From JAURDE01 sp965365285 (GTDB lineage: Bacteria > Bdellovibrionota > Bacteriovoracia > Bacteriovoracales > Bacteriovoracaceae), in contig CBDUBC010000003.1 in the NCBI GenBank assembly GCA_965365285.1, positions 1-64,000 on the forward strand: a stretch of 64,000 bases of DNA. The letters run 5' to 3'. Below, in pieces: positions 8,639-17,720 of this stretch (its first letter is position 1; every line of letters starts with the position of its first letter). A program made the position numbers and the translations under genes. The notes under the pieces were generated by a model, which was given only the letters and a program-made list of their open reading frames with translations, ran no database searches and had not been told where the DNA came from.

Positions 8639-9159
8639 TTTTCTTTAAAGTATTGATTGAGACCATCACCCAAAGCAGTTAGGTTTGGTCCTAATATCTT
8701 TTCAATAAGACCCTCAATAAGAGGAAGGGCCTTTTTAGCAATTAATTTAGGAATCCCAGGAACTTTATCTGCGTATATAATGACTTCACAAGTTACAACA
8801 AGTTCCGTTTTTCCATTTCCAGCATCTTTAAAATAATTAACACCCTTGGCATCAAACAGATCATTTCCAAGCGTCGATTCCAAGCGATACTCTACGTGAT
8901 ATTCAGAGTCTCTCCAGTTTGCAAAGTCTTTCCAGCTCAAAAGATCTGGATTGAGGAATTTCTTCAGAAGTCCGGGAACTTCTGCCTTAGCGTACCAATG
9001 ATTTTCAATTTCCACGCCATCTTCGTGGTCTTTAAAGCTTACTTTTTTAATTTTTTCGACATTAGGCATATAAGGAACAAGTTTTTCAAGATCGTTTCGA
9101 ACGAGTTTATAAACATCTTCTAAAGAACGATCGATTACTTTTTTATTTTCTAATTTCAT
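8635..9159 (-). CDS. SRPBCC (START-like) superfamily protein
   Basis: A 174-residue cytosolic protein without a signal peptide. The pattern is that of a SRPBCC fold: N-terminal strand with 'DRSLEDVYKLV', mid-protein antiparallel strands including YHVEYRLES, an ELVVTCEVIIY strand, and a long C-terminal amphipathic helix (from about LIEGLIEKILGP). Such proteins bind hydrophobic ligands; DUF2505-like proteins are similar. No catalytic residue can be assigned. It converges on menB with a 4-base stop overlap. Confidence 0.6.
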   Translation of the reverse strand: MKLENKKVIDRSLEDVYKLVRNDLEKLVPYMPNVEKIKKVSFKDHEDGVEIENHWYAKAEVPGLLKKFLNPDLLSWKDFANWRDSEYHVEYRLESTLGNDLFDAKGVNYFKDAGNGKTELVVTCEVIIYADKVPGIPKLIAKKALPLIEGLIEKILGPNLTALGDGLNQYFKEN

Positions 9160-9237
9160 AATAATTCCTATTCCAAAGTTAGCTATAGATTAACCTTTTG
9201 ACCCATAAAGCTCAAGGCTTTACCTATTCTCTTTTAG

Positions 9238-10164
9238 ATGGCAAAAAGTGTAGCTATGAATCTAGATCTTGAATTCGACCGACTTTTCAACATAGACCAT
9301 CCTGGTCAAATGTATCAGGGTAGTTTTCATACCCCCCACGCGCTTTACACGAGTTATGAGGACTTTTTTGAAATCTATAAAGATCTCGATTCTAATGTGA
9401 CAAGTCTAACTGATCTTGGTTCAGGAAATTGTCGAGCGGCCTTCTTATTTTTTCATCTTTGTCCTACTCTTAAAGTTTACAGTATTGAAAAAGATGAGGA
9501 GGTTCTTAGTAAAGCTCAAGTCGCTGCTCAGAAGTTGGGGCTCCCCTCTCATCATTTTATCCAAGGGGATCTCTTTGATATTAAAATTCCACAGACTGAT
9601 GTCTATTTCCTATACCAAAGCAGCGGGGAACTTCTCTATGCCCTTCTTGAAAAAATTAGAGAACATGACTCTCTCTTTACTCTTTATGCAATAGAATCTC
9701 ATGGAGATCTCATCTCAAAACTCAAGAAAGATTTTGGTCACTTAAAGCTCACAAAAACGATTGGAAGGAGTGTATCGAAGAGGCTTGATCCTTTCATTTA
9801 TCGATTTGACTCAACTCCCTACATTCCATTAAGCAAAGATGCCTTAGAAGAGGTCAAGTTTACTCACCAAAACCTTATTGATCTAAGATGGAGCAAAGAT
9901 TGGGTCGTTGAGATCGAGGAGGAAGATCATCTCTGGGTTGCTTCAACTTATTTAGTTCAATCGGGACTTAAAGAGGATAGTTATGAATTTATCTATCCCC
10001 ACAGAAATGTCGATTCTTATAAAATCAGGCGTATCATGCGCTGTCCAAAAGATCTAGGCCCTTTCATTCATCAAAGGTTTGAGAAAGACTCTAAAATTCG
10101 AAAGATTATTCTTGCGCCACAAAAACAAATTGAATATACCGACTTGGGGCGTATTAACCTTTAA
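9238..10164 (+). CDS. Class I SAM-dependent methyltransferase
   Basis: 308 residues. The nucleotide-binding motif I is SLTDLGSGNCRAAF (about 57-70), followed by the acidic motif II in VYSIEKDEEVLSKA and a third strand HFIQGDLFDI, all standard for Rossmann-fold methyltransferases. The C-terminal half, including DHLWVASTYLV, has no assigned domain. The substrate is unknown. There is no Shine-Dalgarno sequence; a TATTCT lies seven bases before the ATG, and TTGACC lies at 9198-9203. It is followed 6 bases later by a second methyltransferase, so the two probably form an operon. Confidence 0.7.
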   Translation: MAKSVAMNLDLEFDRLFNIDHPGQMYQGSFHTPHALYTSYEDFFEIYKDLDSNVTSLTDLGSGNCRAAFLFFHLCPTLKVYSIEKDEEVLSKAQVAAQKLGLPSHHFIQGDLFDIKIPQTDVYFLYQSSGELLYALLEKIREHDSLFTLYAIESHGDLISKLKKDFGHLKLTKTIGRSVSKRLDPFIYRFDSTPYIPLSKDALEEVKFTHQNLIDLRWSKDWVVEIEEEDHLWVASTYLVQSGLKEDSYEFIYPHRNVDSYKIRRIMRCPKDLGPFIHQRFEKDSKIRKIILAPQKQIEYTDLGRINL

Positions 10165-10170
10165 AAATAT

Positions 10171-10965
10171 ATGGTTCAAACAGATCAAATTATATTAGAG
10201 CATTACAAAAGAGTGGCCAAAAACTTTGGTGTTTCTCCGCTATCGACGATGCGCGATCAATTCATAAGAAATTGTGAAGTAGACTTTATTCTTGGTCAAA
10301 TCATGGATATCTATACTGACGGTCACTGTGTTGATCGAATCCTTGATATTGGCTGCGGAAATGGTTTTCTCCTATCCAAAATCAGAGAACTTCTCGATCA
10401 TCCTGATCTTTTTGGTTTGGAGTTCACTCCTGAACTCCATGAAGTGTGTCTCAAAAGAAATTTAGAACGTTGTGAGTTTCACCATGGAGATGTACGAAAT
10501 CCAATTAAGCAGATGGAACCTCTTGATGTCATCATCACCGAAAGGTCACTTATTAATATTTTAAGCTGGCCACAACAATATCAGGCATTACAGAATATCT
10601 ATTCGGCACTAAAATCAGGTGGTCACTTTATTATGGTTGAGAGTTTTCGAGAGCCTTTTGAAAACCTCAATCAAGCACGAAGGGAAATGGGGCTTGAAAA
10701 CCTCGAAGTTTCTTATCAAAATCGTTATTTTAATCATGCACTTCCTAAATATATGCAAAAAATCGGTTTTCACGAATGTGAAACACATTTAGATAAAAAC
10801 TATCTTTCTACTCACTTTTATTTAACGCGAGTTCTTCATCCAGTTATTCGCCCAGATAAAGGAAGACTTCGAGATAATATGTTTGTCTACTTTTTTTCTC
10901 ATGTGCTCGAGCCTGCAGTAGGTGAGTTTTCTCCAATACTTTTTCATATGTATCAAAAAAAATAG
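10171..10965 (+). CDS. Class I SAM-dependent methyltransferase
   Basis: 264 residues. RILDIGCGNGFLLSKI (motif I), FGLEFTPELHEVC (acidic residue binding ribose), EFHHGDVRNPI and DVIITERSLINILSW are the successive methyltransferase motifs; SGGHFIMVESF is the post-motif strand. The overall look is that of small-molecule O/N/C-methyltransferases of the Methyltransf_11/25 type. The substrate is unknown. It starts 6 bases after the preceding methyltransferase gene, with no clear ribosome-binding site. Confidence 0.75.
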   Translation: MVQTDQIILEHYKRVAKNFGVSPLSTMRDQFIRNCEVDFILGQIMDIYTDGHCVDRILDIGCGNGFLLSKIRELLDHPDLFGLEFTPELHEVCLKRNLERCEFHHGDVRNPIKQMEPLDVIITERSLINILSWPQQYQALQNIYSALKSGGHFIMVESFREPFENLNQARREMGLENLEVSYQNRYFNHALPKYMQKIGFHECETHLDKNYLSTHFYLTRVLHPVIRPDKGRLRDNMFVYFFSHVLEPAVGEFSPILFHMYQKK

Positions 10966-11003
10966 TTTTGACAAAAACGATTTAAAATGAAATTTCTAGA
11001 TTG

Positions 11004-11687
11004 ATGAGTAATACGGTTGCCTTATTTCCTCTACCTCAAAGCGTTGTCTTCCCTCTGCAAAAGGGTCGTTATCATATCTTTGAACCTCGCTATCGAAGTA
11101 TGGTTGAGTACTGTCTCGCTAAAAACATTTGGTTAGGTGTTTGTACTCCAAAAAAGATTATTAGAAACTTGAAAAGACAAGGCTCTTTAAAAAAGGCACT
11201 TTCTACAAACAACGGATTGTTTGAACCCCAATCTATTTTTAGCATAGGTCCTGTGGAACTTCTTAAGGAATACTCTGATGGGCGCTATCTTATAGATGTA
11301 GAGTTTAAACGACGAGTTGAGATTGTTGAAATTCATCAACAGCTTCCTTTTTATATTGTTGGTGTTCAAGAAAAAGAAACCTTAAATCCAACCCCTGAGT
11401 CCGCTCAATTTCTTTACTTTCGATTGGTCTCTCTCCTAAAGGCTTTGTTTGGCGATCAGTACCTTACTCTTGTTGAGCAATTCCTTGAGGCGTTTAGGCT
11501 CAGTGATCTTGAAACTCTCCTGGCAAAGTTCTTTGAATTAAAGATTCTTCCCACCTATATGTTACAAGAATGTCTTGAGATTGATGATTTAGAAAAAAGA
11601 GCACTTAAAGTTATTGGCGCGCTTGAAAAAATTGTTCCCAAAGATTCAAAGGCCGAGATCATCTCGCTTCATAAGGGCCCTCTCTAA
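11004..11687 (+). CDS. Lon N-terminal (LAN) domain protein
   Basis: 228 residues that correspond to the substrate-binding LAN/PUA-like domain of Lon protease without ATPase or protease parts: VALFPLPQSVVFPLQKGRYHIFEPRYRSMV is the diagnostic N-terminal block, then a GPVELLKEYSDGRYLIDVEFKRRVEI strand set and a helical C-terminus. Such stand-alone proteins are common and mostly uncharacterised. ATG at 11004 preferred over a TTG at 11001. A TTGACA lies at 10968-10973. Its 3' end overlaps the convergent YkgJ gene by 42 bases. Confidence 0.85.
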   Translation: MSNTVALFPLPQSVVFPLQKGRYHIFEPRYRSMVEYCLAKNIWLGVCTPKKIIRNLKRQGSLKKALSTNNGLFEPQSIFSIGPVELLKEYSDGRYLIDVEFKRRVEIVEIHQQLPFYIVGVQEKETLNPTPESAQFLYFRLVSLLKALFGDQYLTLVEQFLEAFRLSDLETLLAKFFELKILPTYMLQECLEIDDLEKRALKVIGALEKIVPKDSKAEIISLHKGPL

Positions 11688-12248
11688 ATTCAATAATGCT
11701 ACGGGAATTGGCTTTTTATCTAAGGGCAGCTGAAGCTCATGGGAAAGAAAGTCTATGGCATCCTGTTCGTTTTTATTTTCTTTTTCTCTTTGCTCTAGGA
11801 GATTTTTTCGTGAGGAACAATCTCCCCACTCCACAACCCCGGTTTTGTCTGGATTAAAGCCAAGACATCCATAAGGTTTGATTTTGGGGTCTAAATCGCA
11901 ACCAAGTTTATGACCAAGATAAAAAGGGCACGTATAGGTTCTTCTAAATTCCTGTCCTCGACTCAGCACCATTTCTTTATCAAGTCTAAATTGGGTGATG
12001 CAGTCCTGCAACCGTGTTTTAAGCTCAACGGTCCATAGCCCTTTTTCTAAAAGCTCGGAGTAGATTTCTAGTGTCTGTAAGAGATCAATTTTCATGGAAT
12101 TAGAAACCATGGTACAGCAATGACCAACGCAATCCTTACAAGAAAGTCCGTTGGCTTCATCCGTATGCATAGATTCAAGCATGGGCCTTCTTCTTTCAAA
12201 AGCACTTTGAATATTAAATTTTTGATAAAGATTTTTAAGCATTTCCAT
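11646..12248 (-). CDS. YkgJ family cysteine-cluster protein
   Basis: 200 residues. It has the two-part cysteine cluster of the YkgJ/CxxCxxCC (Zn/Fe-chelating) family: CKDCVGHCC near residue 40, then CPFYLGHKLGCDLDPKIKPYGCLGF at about 110-135. A regulatory or metal-binding role is presumed for the family; no specific function is known. Its start overlaps the end of the RNA methyltransferase gene (12235-12248), so the two are probably co-transcribed. Confidence 0.75.
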   Translation of the reverse strand: MEMLKNLYQKFNIQSAFERRRPMLESMHTDEANGLSCKDCVGHCCTMVSNSMKIDLLQTLEIYSELLEKGLWTVELKTRLQDCITQFRLDKEMVLSRGQEFRRTYTCPFYLGHKLGCDLDPKIKPYGCLGFNPDKTGVVEWGDCSSRKNLLEQREKENKNEQDAIDFLSHELQLPLDKKPIPVALLNLERALMKRDDLGL

Positions 12249-13089
12249 CTTTTTTCAACACACTAAAATAAATCGGACCCCATAAGGAGTTATCTGGTAA
12301 AACAATATTTCCAAACTCTGTTTTCTCACCAAAAGGAAGCTCTACCCTTTCTAGAGAAAAATGACTGTTTCGCTTTAAAAATTTCTCAATGACATCATCG
12401 TTTTCGTGAGTGGAAATAGAGCAAGTACTGTAGACCATTTTTCCACCGGCCTTTAAAACCTGAGCAGCACTTGAAATCATCGTATATTGCTCTTTACTTA
12501 ATCTTTTGGTTCGCCCTACTTTCCAATCTTTCATGCCTTTTTCAAGCAGATGTCTTTCTGAACTGCAGGGGACATCTAAAAGAATTTTGTCATAGGCCTC
12601 TTTTTCATAGAGACACCAAACCTTTGTATCATGACCTGTAACGGTAACAGATTCTTGCAGGTTTTTAGGTAAATAAGATTCAAATACTTTAATAAGTCTA
12701 TTTCTTCGAGGAGCACTTCGATCATTACTTGTTAGCTTAATCTTTGGATTTAAAAAGATTGTGGTCAGACTTTTTCCTCCTGGGGCCGCGCACATGTCTA
12801 AAACTTTATCACCCTCTTGAACATCAAGTGCTCTTGCAGCTAGCACCGAGGCAGCATCTAGAAGATAATAGTTCAAAAGATTATTTTCATCGGCGAGGGG
12901 AGATTCCATACCCTCATGACAATAAAAGGCTCCTTCTAGGATCTCTTCCCATCCAGAGGTCTCAATTTCTGATTTACAATGAGGATTTAAAAGAGCGACA
13001 TGATTTTTGGCCGCAACTAATGCAGATTTAAGATTTTCCCAGCGCTCTTGGTAGATGCCTTTATAAAATTCATCAAATGTCATTTTCAT
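12235..13089 (-). CDS. RNA (cytosine-5) methyltransferase, RsmB/NSUN family
   Basis: 284 residues. MCAAPGGKSLTTIFL (SAM-binding), SNDRSAPRRNRL, then the two catalytic cysteine motifs DVPCSSERHLLEKG (motif IV) and STCSISTHEND (motif VI), the signature of m5C RNA methyltransferases. The motif IV context is reminiscent of mitochondrial NSUN4 (DVPCTTDRH) rather than bacterial RsmB/RsmF, and there is no N-terminal NusB-like domain, so it is a minimal catalytic protein. The target is likely rRNA, unproven. It overlaps the YkgJ gene downstream and diverges from mtnA with about 70 bases between. Confidence 0.85.
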   Translation of the reverse strand: MKMTFDEFYKGIYQERWENLKSALVAAKNHVALLNPHCKSEIETSGWEEILEGAFYCHEGMESPLADENNLLNYYLLDAASVLAARALDVQEGDKVLDMCAAPGGKSLTTIFLNPKIKLTSNDRSAPRRNRLIKVFESYLPKNLQESVTVTGHDTKVWCLYEKEAYDKILLDVPCSSERHLLEKGMKDWKVGRTKRLSKEQYTMISSAAQVLKAGGKMVYSTCSISTHENDDVIEKFLKRNSHFSLERVELPFGEKTEFGNIVLPDNSLWGPIYFSVLKKDGNA

Positions 13090-13160
13090 TGGCGTAACTT
13101 AGTTAAAAACCCTTTGCCAAGCAAGGGCCTGATTGATAAATCTTCAGAAAAAGGATTATT

Positions 13161-14156
13161 GTGGAAAATTTTTCATCATTAGCGCTCAAAATTGAGGACA
13201 ACCAAATCTTTCTTCTGGACCAGCAGCTTCTCCCACATCAAATGGAATGGGTTAACTGCACTCAGCTTGATGATATGATCCATGCTATTAAAAATCTTAA
13301 GGTTAGAGGAGCCCCTCTCATAGGCATAGCAGCGGCTTTTATGCTTGAGAAGCTCAAAGAAGATGGAGTATCAGGGCAAGAGCTCGAAAAAGCGGCACTG
13401 AAGCTTCGAGAATCCCGCCCAACCGCTGTAAATTTGATGAATGCTATCGATCGAATAATGGCCGGTGATAAAAATGCTTATCAGCTCGCTCACGAGGATG
13501 TGGAACTCTGCCAAAAAATGGGGCAATTTGGAGCTGATCTGATTGAGGATGGTGATAATATATTAACTCACTGCAACACCGGTGGTCTCGCTACGGTTGG
13601 AAGAGGAACTGCTTTGGGGGTTATTCAAACTGCATGGGAGCAAGGAAAAAAGATTCATGTCTACGTTGATGAAACAAGACCTCTTCTTCAAGGTGGTCGA
13701 CTAACGACCTGGGAGCTTGAGCAACTTGGCATCCCCTACACTCTTATCTGTGACAATATGGCGGCTTCCCTTATGCGAGAAGGAAAAGTTCAAAAAGTTT
13801 TTCTAGGTGCCGATCGGATTGCTCTAAATGGAGATTTTGCTAACAAGATTGGAACTTATAATCTCTCCATTCTTTGTAAATATCATAATATTCCTTTCTA
13901 TACGGTCGCTCCCTTTACAACCATTGATAAAGAATGTCCTACCGGAGCGAGTATTGAAATAGAACAAAGAAATCCCAAAGAAGTTCAAGGTGTTGCAGGA
14001 AGTTTTGGAGAAGTTTTATGGTCTCCAGACTGCAAAGTACATAATCCCGCTTTTGATGTAAGCCCTGCTGAAAACCTGACTGGAATTGTTTTTGACTTTG
14101 GAGTTTTAATTCAAAAGCAACTTCTCCAAGGTGAAATTTCAAATCATCTAAGTTAA
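13161..14156 (+). CDS. mtnA: Methylthioribose-1-phosphate isomerase
   Basis: Isomerises 5-methylthioribose 1-phosphate to the ribulose form in the methionine salvage pathway, which consumes the methylthioadenosine released by spermidine synthase. 331 residues. Diagnostic blocks: VRGAPLIGIAAAF, THCNTGGLATVGRGTALGVI with the catalytic cysteine, VYVDETRPLLQGGRLT, and GADRIALNGDFANKIGTY with the catalytic aspartate. It begins with GTG preceded by AAGGA (13151-13155). No other mtn gene is in the window. Related eIF-2B-alpha-like proteins exist, but the Cys and Asp motifs favour MtnA. Confidence 0.95.
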   Translation: MENFSSLALKIEDNQIFLLDQQLLPHQMEWVNCTQLDDMIHAIKNLKVRGAPLIGIAAAFMLEKLKEDGVSGQELEKAALKLRESRPTAVNLMNAIDRIMAGDKNAYQLAHEDVELCQKMGQFGADLIEDGDNILTHCNTGGLATVGRGTALGVIQTAWEQGKKIHVYVDETRPLLQGGRLTTWELEQLGIPYTLICDNMAASLMREGKVQKVFLGADRIALNGDFANKIGTYNLSILCKYHNIPFYTVAPFTTIDKECPTGASIEIEQRNPKEVQGVAGSFGEVLWSPDCKVHNPAFDVSPAENLTGIVFDFGVLIQKQLLQGEISNHLS

Positions 14157-14191
14157 AATTAGAGCTGACTATAATAAATTAAGGAAGATTT

Positions 14192-14953
14192 ATGAAGCTC
14201 TCCCAGCTTGCTCTATTATTACTTTCTTTTCTTTTTACCTCTCAAGTATTTGGGGCGAAAAGCAAAATTATTCTTTGTGGTAATGATGCTTTTGAGCCTT
14301 ACACTTTTAAAGATGAAAAAACTCAAAAAGAAATTTATGGGCCTCAAGTGGATTTTCTTAAGAGAATTGCTAATGATTTAGGATATGAGCTTGTAGTGAA
14401 TTACTACCCTTTCAAAAGAATGCTTATTGAACTTGAACAAGGTGACCTCGATTGTGCCTTTACTCTTTTTAGAAATGATGAAAGAGAGGCATTTGCTAAT
14501 TTTACGGACGTTCCAATTCATGTATCAAAACTCTCTATTTTTACTCATAAAGATAAATCTTTTAAATTTCGAGGCCTTGAAGATCTCTTTGGAAAACGAA
14601 TTGCAATCGTTAGAGGTTTTAGTACAACGAAACAATTTGATGAAGCAAAACAGGCAAAGAAAATCAAAGTAAAGGAATTCACCGGACCAGAGCAAATTTT
14701 TAGCATGCTCAATAGCAAAAGAATTGATGGGACGATCATGAATTCGACCGTTGCAAAAAACTATATTAAAAAAAATAAGCTCCTTAATATTATTGAACTA
14801 CCTATTTCACTTGCTAATCGAGGAGCATACATAGCCTTTTCTAAAAAGGGTCATTATCCGTTTCTCGCAAGTCCCTTTACGGGTTTTCTCTTTAAGTATC
14901 TCCTTACGGGAAAAATTGGTACTATCTATAGAAAAGCAGGATTGCTGAAGTGA
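14192..14953 (+). CDS. Periplasmic solute-binding protein, family 3-like
   Basis: 253 residues with a signal peptide (about 1-21) and the bacterial type 3 solute-binding fold: ILCGNDAFEPYTFKDE, GPQVDFLKRIANDLGYELV, QGDLDCAFTLFRNDERE, and LFGKRIAIVRGFST. Such proteins bind amino acids or similar small molecules, but no permease or ATPase is adjacent, so it may be a sensor or orphan binder. GGAAG precedes the ATG, and a TATAAT sits at 14170-14175. Its stop is overlapped by the GTG of mgsA. Confidence 0.8.
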   Translation: MKLSQLALLLLSFLFTSQVFGAKSKIILCGNDAFEPYTFKDEKTQKEIYGPQVDFLKRIANDLGYELVVNYYPFKRMLIELEQGDLDCAFTLFRNDEREAFANFTDVPIHVSKLSIFTHKDKSFKFRGLEDLFGKRIAIVRGFSTTKQFDEAKQAKKIKVKEFTGPEQIFSMLNSKRIDGTIMNSTVAKNYIKKNKLLNIIELPISLANRGAYIAFSKKGHYPFLASPFTGFLFKYLLTGKIGTIYRKAGLLK

Positions 14954-15363
14954 TCAAAAAGAAAAAAAGAATTGCTCTTATTGCTCATGATAAAAAAAAG
15001 AAGGATCTTCTTAAATGGGTGAAGAAGAATAAAGAAACGCTTTCTAAGCACAAACTTTTTGCTACGGGTACAACAGGGCAGATTATTGAACAAAAGACGA
15101 AACTTGAAATCACCCTTTTTAAAAGCGGGCCGCTTGGTGGAGATCAGCAAATAGCAAGTAAAATTTGCGAAGAGAAGATTGATGTTCTCATTTTCTTTTG
15201 GGATCCTTTAACTGCAATGCCTCATGACCCAGACATTAAGGCCCTTCTTCGATTGGCCACTCTTTATAATATTGTGATTGCTTGTAACGAAACGACCGCC
15301 GATTTTATTCTCCACTCTCCCTTATTTCTAGAGCCATACTCTCCAAGAGTTCATTTAGAGTAG
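14950..15363 (+). CDS. mgsA: Methylglyoxal synthase
   Basis: Converts dihydroxyacetone phosphate to methylglyoxal and phosphate. 137 residues; IALIAHDKKKKDLLKWV, LFATGTTGQIIEQ, SGPLGGDQQIASKI, and FFWDPLTAMPHDPDIKALLR are the standard substrate-binding and catalytic segments, including the catalytic Asp of the DP motif and the His of PHDPD. Start is GTG at 14950, overlapping the previous stop. It converges with mnhG by 13 bases. Confidence 0.93.
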   Translation: MIKKKKRIALIAHDKKKKDLLKWVKKNKETLSKHKLFATGTTGQIIEQKTKLEITLFKSGPLGGDQQIASKICEEKIDVLIFFWDPLTAMPHDPDIKALLRLATLYNIVIACNETTADFILHSPLFLEPYSPRVHLE

Positions 15364-15626
15364 TTACTTGCCTTTCCTACGAGGTGTGCAACTAAAGGAG
15401 AGGTCATGAGTAAGAAGACAATCAGGATCAGTGACTTCAACGTAATTTCAAAATCCCAAAAATGAATCATCGTTCCGAAAACAATCGTAGTGATACCAAA
15501 TACCAGAGAGTTAGAACTCGCATGAAGTCGCACGAAAATATCATTAAAGCGAAACATTCCTAGGCAGGCCGTAAAAGTGAAAAAAGAACCAAAAAGAATA
15601 AATAAAGCTACAATCATTTCTTTCAT
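15351..15626 (-). CDS. mnhG: Na+/H+ antiporter subunit G
   Basis: 91 residues, three membrane segments, with the MnhG/PhaG/MrpG family segment GMFRFNDIFVRLHASSNSLVFG. Last gene of a seven-gene cation/proton antiporter operon in canonical order A-G. It overlaps mnhF by 4 bases and also overlaps mgsA on the other strand. Confidence 0.9.
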   Translation of the reverse strand: MKEMIVALFILFGSFFTFTACLGMFRFNDIFVRLHASSNSLVFGITTIVFGTMIHFWDFEITLKSLILIVFLLMTSPLVAHLVGKASNYSK

Positions 15627-15895
15627 TTGATCGCCTTTTTATAAATCAAGGTACATAAACTGGCCGTACCTACGAAGGGTAAGATGGCATAGATCATCAA
15701 AATATCAATTAGTGTTTTATTGCTAGATTCAATCATAAAAATCATTAAAAGCCCTTGTCCTGTGATGGCCATCATATCCATAGCAATGGTTCGATCCAAA
15801 GGTTTTGGACCTCTTAAGAATCGAATGAGAACTAATAATATGCCTAAAAATAGAAGAATTTTTGATATGGCAAAAATAATTTCAATCGTATTCAT
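15623..15895 (-). CDS. mnhF: Na+/H+ antiporter subunit F
   Basis: 90-residue three-helix membrane protein with the MnhF/PhaF segment RGPKPLDRTIAMDMMAITGQGLLM. It is required with the other six subunits for Na+/H+ exchange in the family. The ATG (15895) sits on the last base of mnhE. Confidence 0.9.
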   Translation of the reverse strand: MNTIEIIFAISKILLFLGILLVLIRFLRGPKPLDRTIAMDMMAITGQGLLMIFMIESSNKTLIDILMIYAILPFVGTASLCTLIYKKAIK

Positions 15896-16218
15896 TAAAA
15901 AATCCCCTTGATGAGAGGTATATAATTTTCCTTCATTTTTTGAACGAATTCTTCTTCCTCTTCCGGAAAGAGGATATGAATGAGAAGATTTTTTTCATCC
16001 TCTAAGTAACAGACACTGAGCGTTCCTGGAGTAATCGTGATTAAATGAGTGAGAAAAAGAAGTTCATAGTCGTTGTTAAAAGTAGCTGGAAGTTTAATCA
16101 TCGCTGGATTCATTCGAGGCTTTAGGCTAAAAATTTGAATAGCGAGTTTAACATTCGAATGAAAAAGATCTCTTGAGTAAATAAAGAGTAAATATAAAAA
16201 TAGTCTTATTCTTCTCAT
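15895..16218 (-). CDS. mnhE: Na+/H+ antiporter subunit E (short)
   Basis: 107 residues against roughly 160 usual for MnhE. The recognisable part is the conserved C-terminal half: NPAMIKLPATFNNDYELLFLTHLITITPGTLSV, the family core around the ITITPGT motif. The N-terminal membrane helices are reduced to one short hydrophobic stretch. The gene overlaps mnhD by 4 bases, so there is no room for a longer N-terminus without larger overlap. It is probably functional as a short form, but this is untested. Confidence 0.8.
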   Translation of the reverse strand: MRRIRLFLYLLFIYSRDLFHSNVKLAIQIFSLKPRMNPAMIKLPATFNNDYELLFLTHLITITPGTLSVCYLEDEKNLLIHILFPEEEEEFVQKMKENYIPLIKGIF

Positions 16219-17720
16219 AGGTTTTTTCCCTTTAAGACTCTATTGATATAGGTTTTTTGATCAAGTAAATCCATCGCCGCTTTTTCCGCGAGTTGATAGC
16301 TTCTCGCGGGATTGATACTAATCCAAATGGTCACAAAAGCGAGAATAATCATAGGTACGAAAAAGCTTTTATGAATCTTGATATGATGAAGTTCTTCATG
16401 ATGCATTTTTTTGGAGCTTTTTTTCCAAAATCCCTCCGACCAAATTTTAATCATAGAATAGAGAGTAAGAAAGCCTACAAATAGACTTACGATGGCCGCT
16501 AGATAATGATGACTTTCAATGGCACGAAATAAGACTCCATATTTAGCGAAAAAACCGGACAAAGGAGGGATACCAGCAAGAGAAAGAGCAGGAATTAAAA
16601 AGAGTAAACTAAAATAAGGATGTTCTTTATAAATATCTCCCATTTTAGAAAGTCGATCAGATCCTCTTAAGTGCTGAACAACTCCTGCCGCAAAAAAGAG
16701 ATTCGTTTTCACCGCGATATGGTGGACCATATAGAGGACTGCGGAAGCAATACCAAATTTACCAAATAATCCAAGCCCAAGGATCATATAACCAATTTGG
16801 CTCACGATATGAAAAGATAGAATATTTCTCATACTGGAACGACTAACGGCTCCAAAAACACCTACAATCATCGTCAAGCATGCTACAATTAAAAGTGGTC
16901 CTCTCAGCCAATGAAAGTCATGACCAAAAAATAAAACAGAGCATCGAATAAGAGAATAAACTCCTACTTTCGTGAGAAGTCCTGCAAAGATTGCACTAAC
17001 AGAATAGGATGTATTCGGGTAACTAACAGGAAGCCAAAAAAAGAGCGGAAAAATTGCCGATTTAATACCAAAGGCGAGAAATAGTAAAACAAAAGAACTT
17101 TTAAGCTCTGGAGTAAGAGTAGAAAAGCTTATCACTCTCTGAGCGACGTCTGCCATATTAAGAGTTCCTAGCTTTCCATAAATAAGACCTAATGCACTTA
17201 AAAAGAGTAACGAAGAAAAAAGATTGATTAAAGTGTATTTAAGAGCACCACCAAGTTGGTAAGTATCTCCTCCAAGAGCAAGAAGAAGAAAGCTCGACAT
17301 CAGCATCACTTCATACCAAACGTAGAGATTAAAAAGATCTCCCGTGCAAAAGGCACCACACACCCCCATCATAAGAAACTGAAGAAAGGGATAGAGTCCA
17401 AGCCTAAATTTTCTGGGCTCCTCCATCTTGTATGAAAATATAATCGTGGAAAACCCTACGAGTGAACAAATCATGAGCATGAGAGCACTAAAAGTATCGA
17501 TTACAAAAGTTATACCAAAAGGAGAGGCCCAATTACCCATGGTCTGAATAAGAGGTCCGTGATCAATAACATGACCTAAAATATAAAAAGACAACACCAC
17601 ATGAAAAAATGAGCTTATTTGAGAAAGCCATTTTTGATAGCGGCATCTATTCCATAAAAAGATACAGAGAACACCTGTTAATAAAGGGAGAAGAATCGGT
17701 AGAATAATGAGAAAGTTCAT
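16215..17720 (-). CDS. mnhD: Na+/H+ antiporter subunit D
   Basis: 501 residues, many membrane segments, homologous to proton-pumping NADH dehydrogenase antiporter-like subunits. The Proton_antipo_M region is visible: WYEVMLMSSFLLLALGG with a charged residue in the membrane, FGIKSAIFPLFFWLP with the conserved lysine, and HHIAVKTNLFFAAG. One of the two large proton-translocating subunits of the Mnh/Mrp complex. Confidence 0.92.
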   Translation of the reverse strand: MNFLIILPILLPLLTGVLCIFLWNRCRYQKWLSQISSFFHVVLSFYILGHVIDHGPLIQTMGNWASPFGITFVIDTFSALMLMICSLVGFSTIIFSYKMEEPRKFRLGLYPFLQFLMMGVCGAFCTGDLFNLYVWYEVMLMSSFLLLALGGDTYQLGGALKYTLINLFSSLLFLSALGLIYGKLGTLNMADVAQRVISFSTLTPELKSSFVLLFLAFGIKSAIFPLFFWLPVSYPNTSYSVSAIFAGLLTKVGVYSLIRCSVLFFGHDFHWLRGPLLIVACLTMIVGVFGAVSRSSMRNILSFHIVSQIGYMILGLGLFGKFGIASAVLYMVHHIAVKTNLFFAAGVVQHLRGSDRLSKMGDIYKEHPYFSLLFLIPALSLAGIPPLSGFFAKYGVLFRAIESHHYLAAIVSLFVGFLTLYSMIKIWSEGFWKKSSKKMHHEELHHIKIHKSFFVPMIILAFVTIWISINPARSYQLAEKAAMDLLDQKTYINRVLKGKNL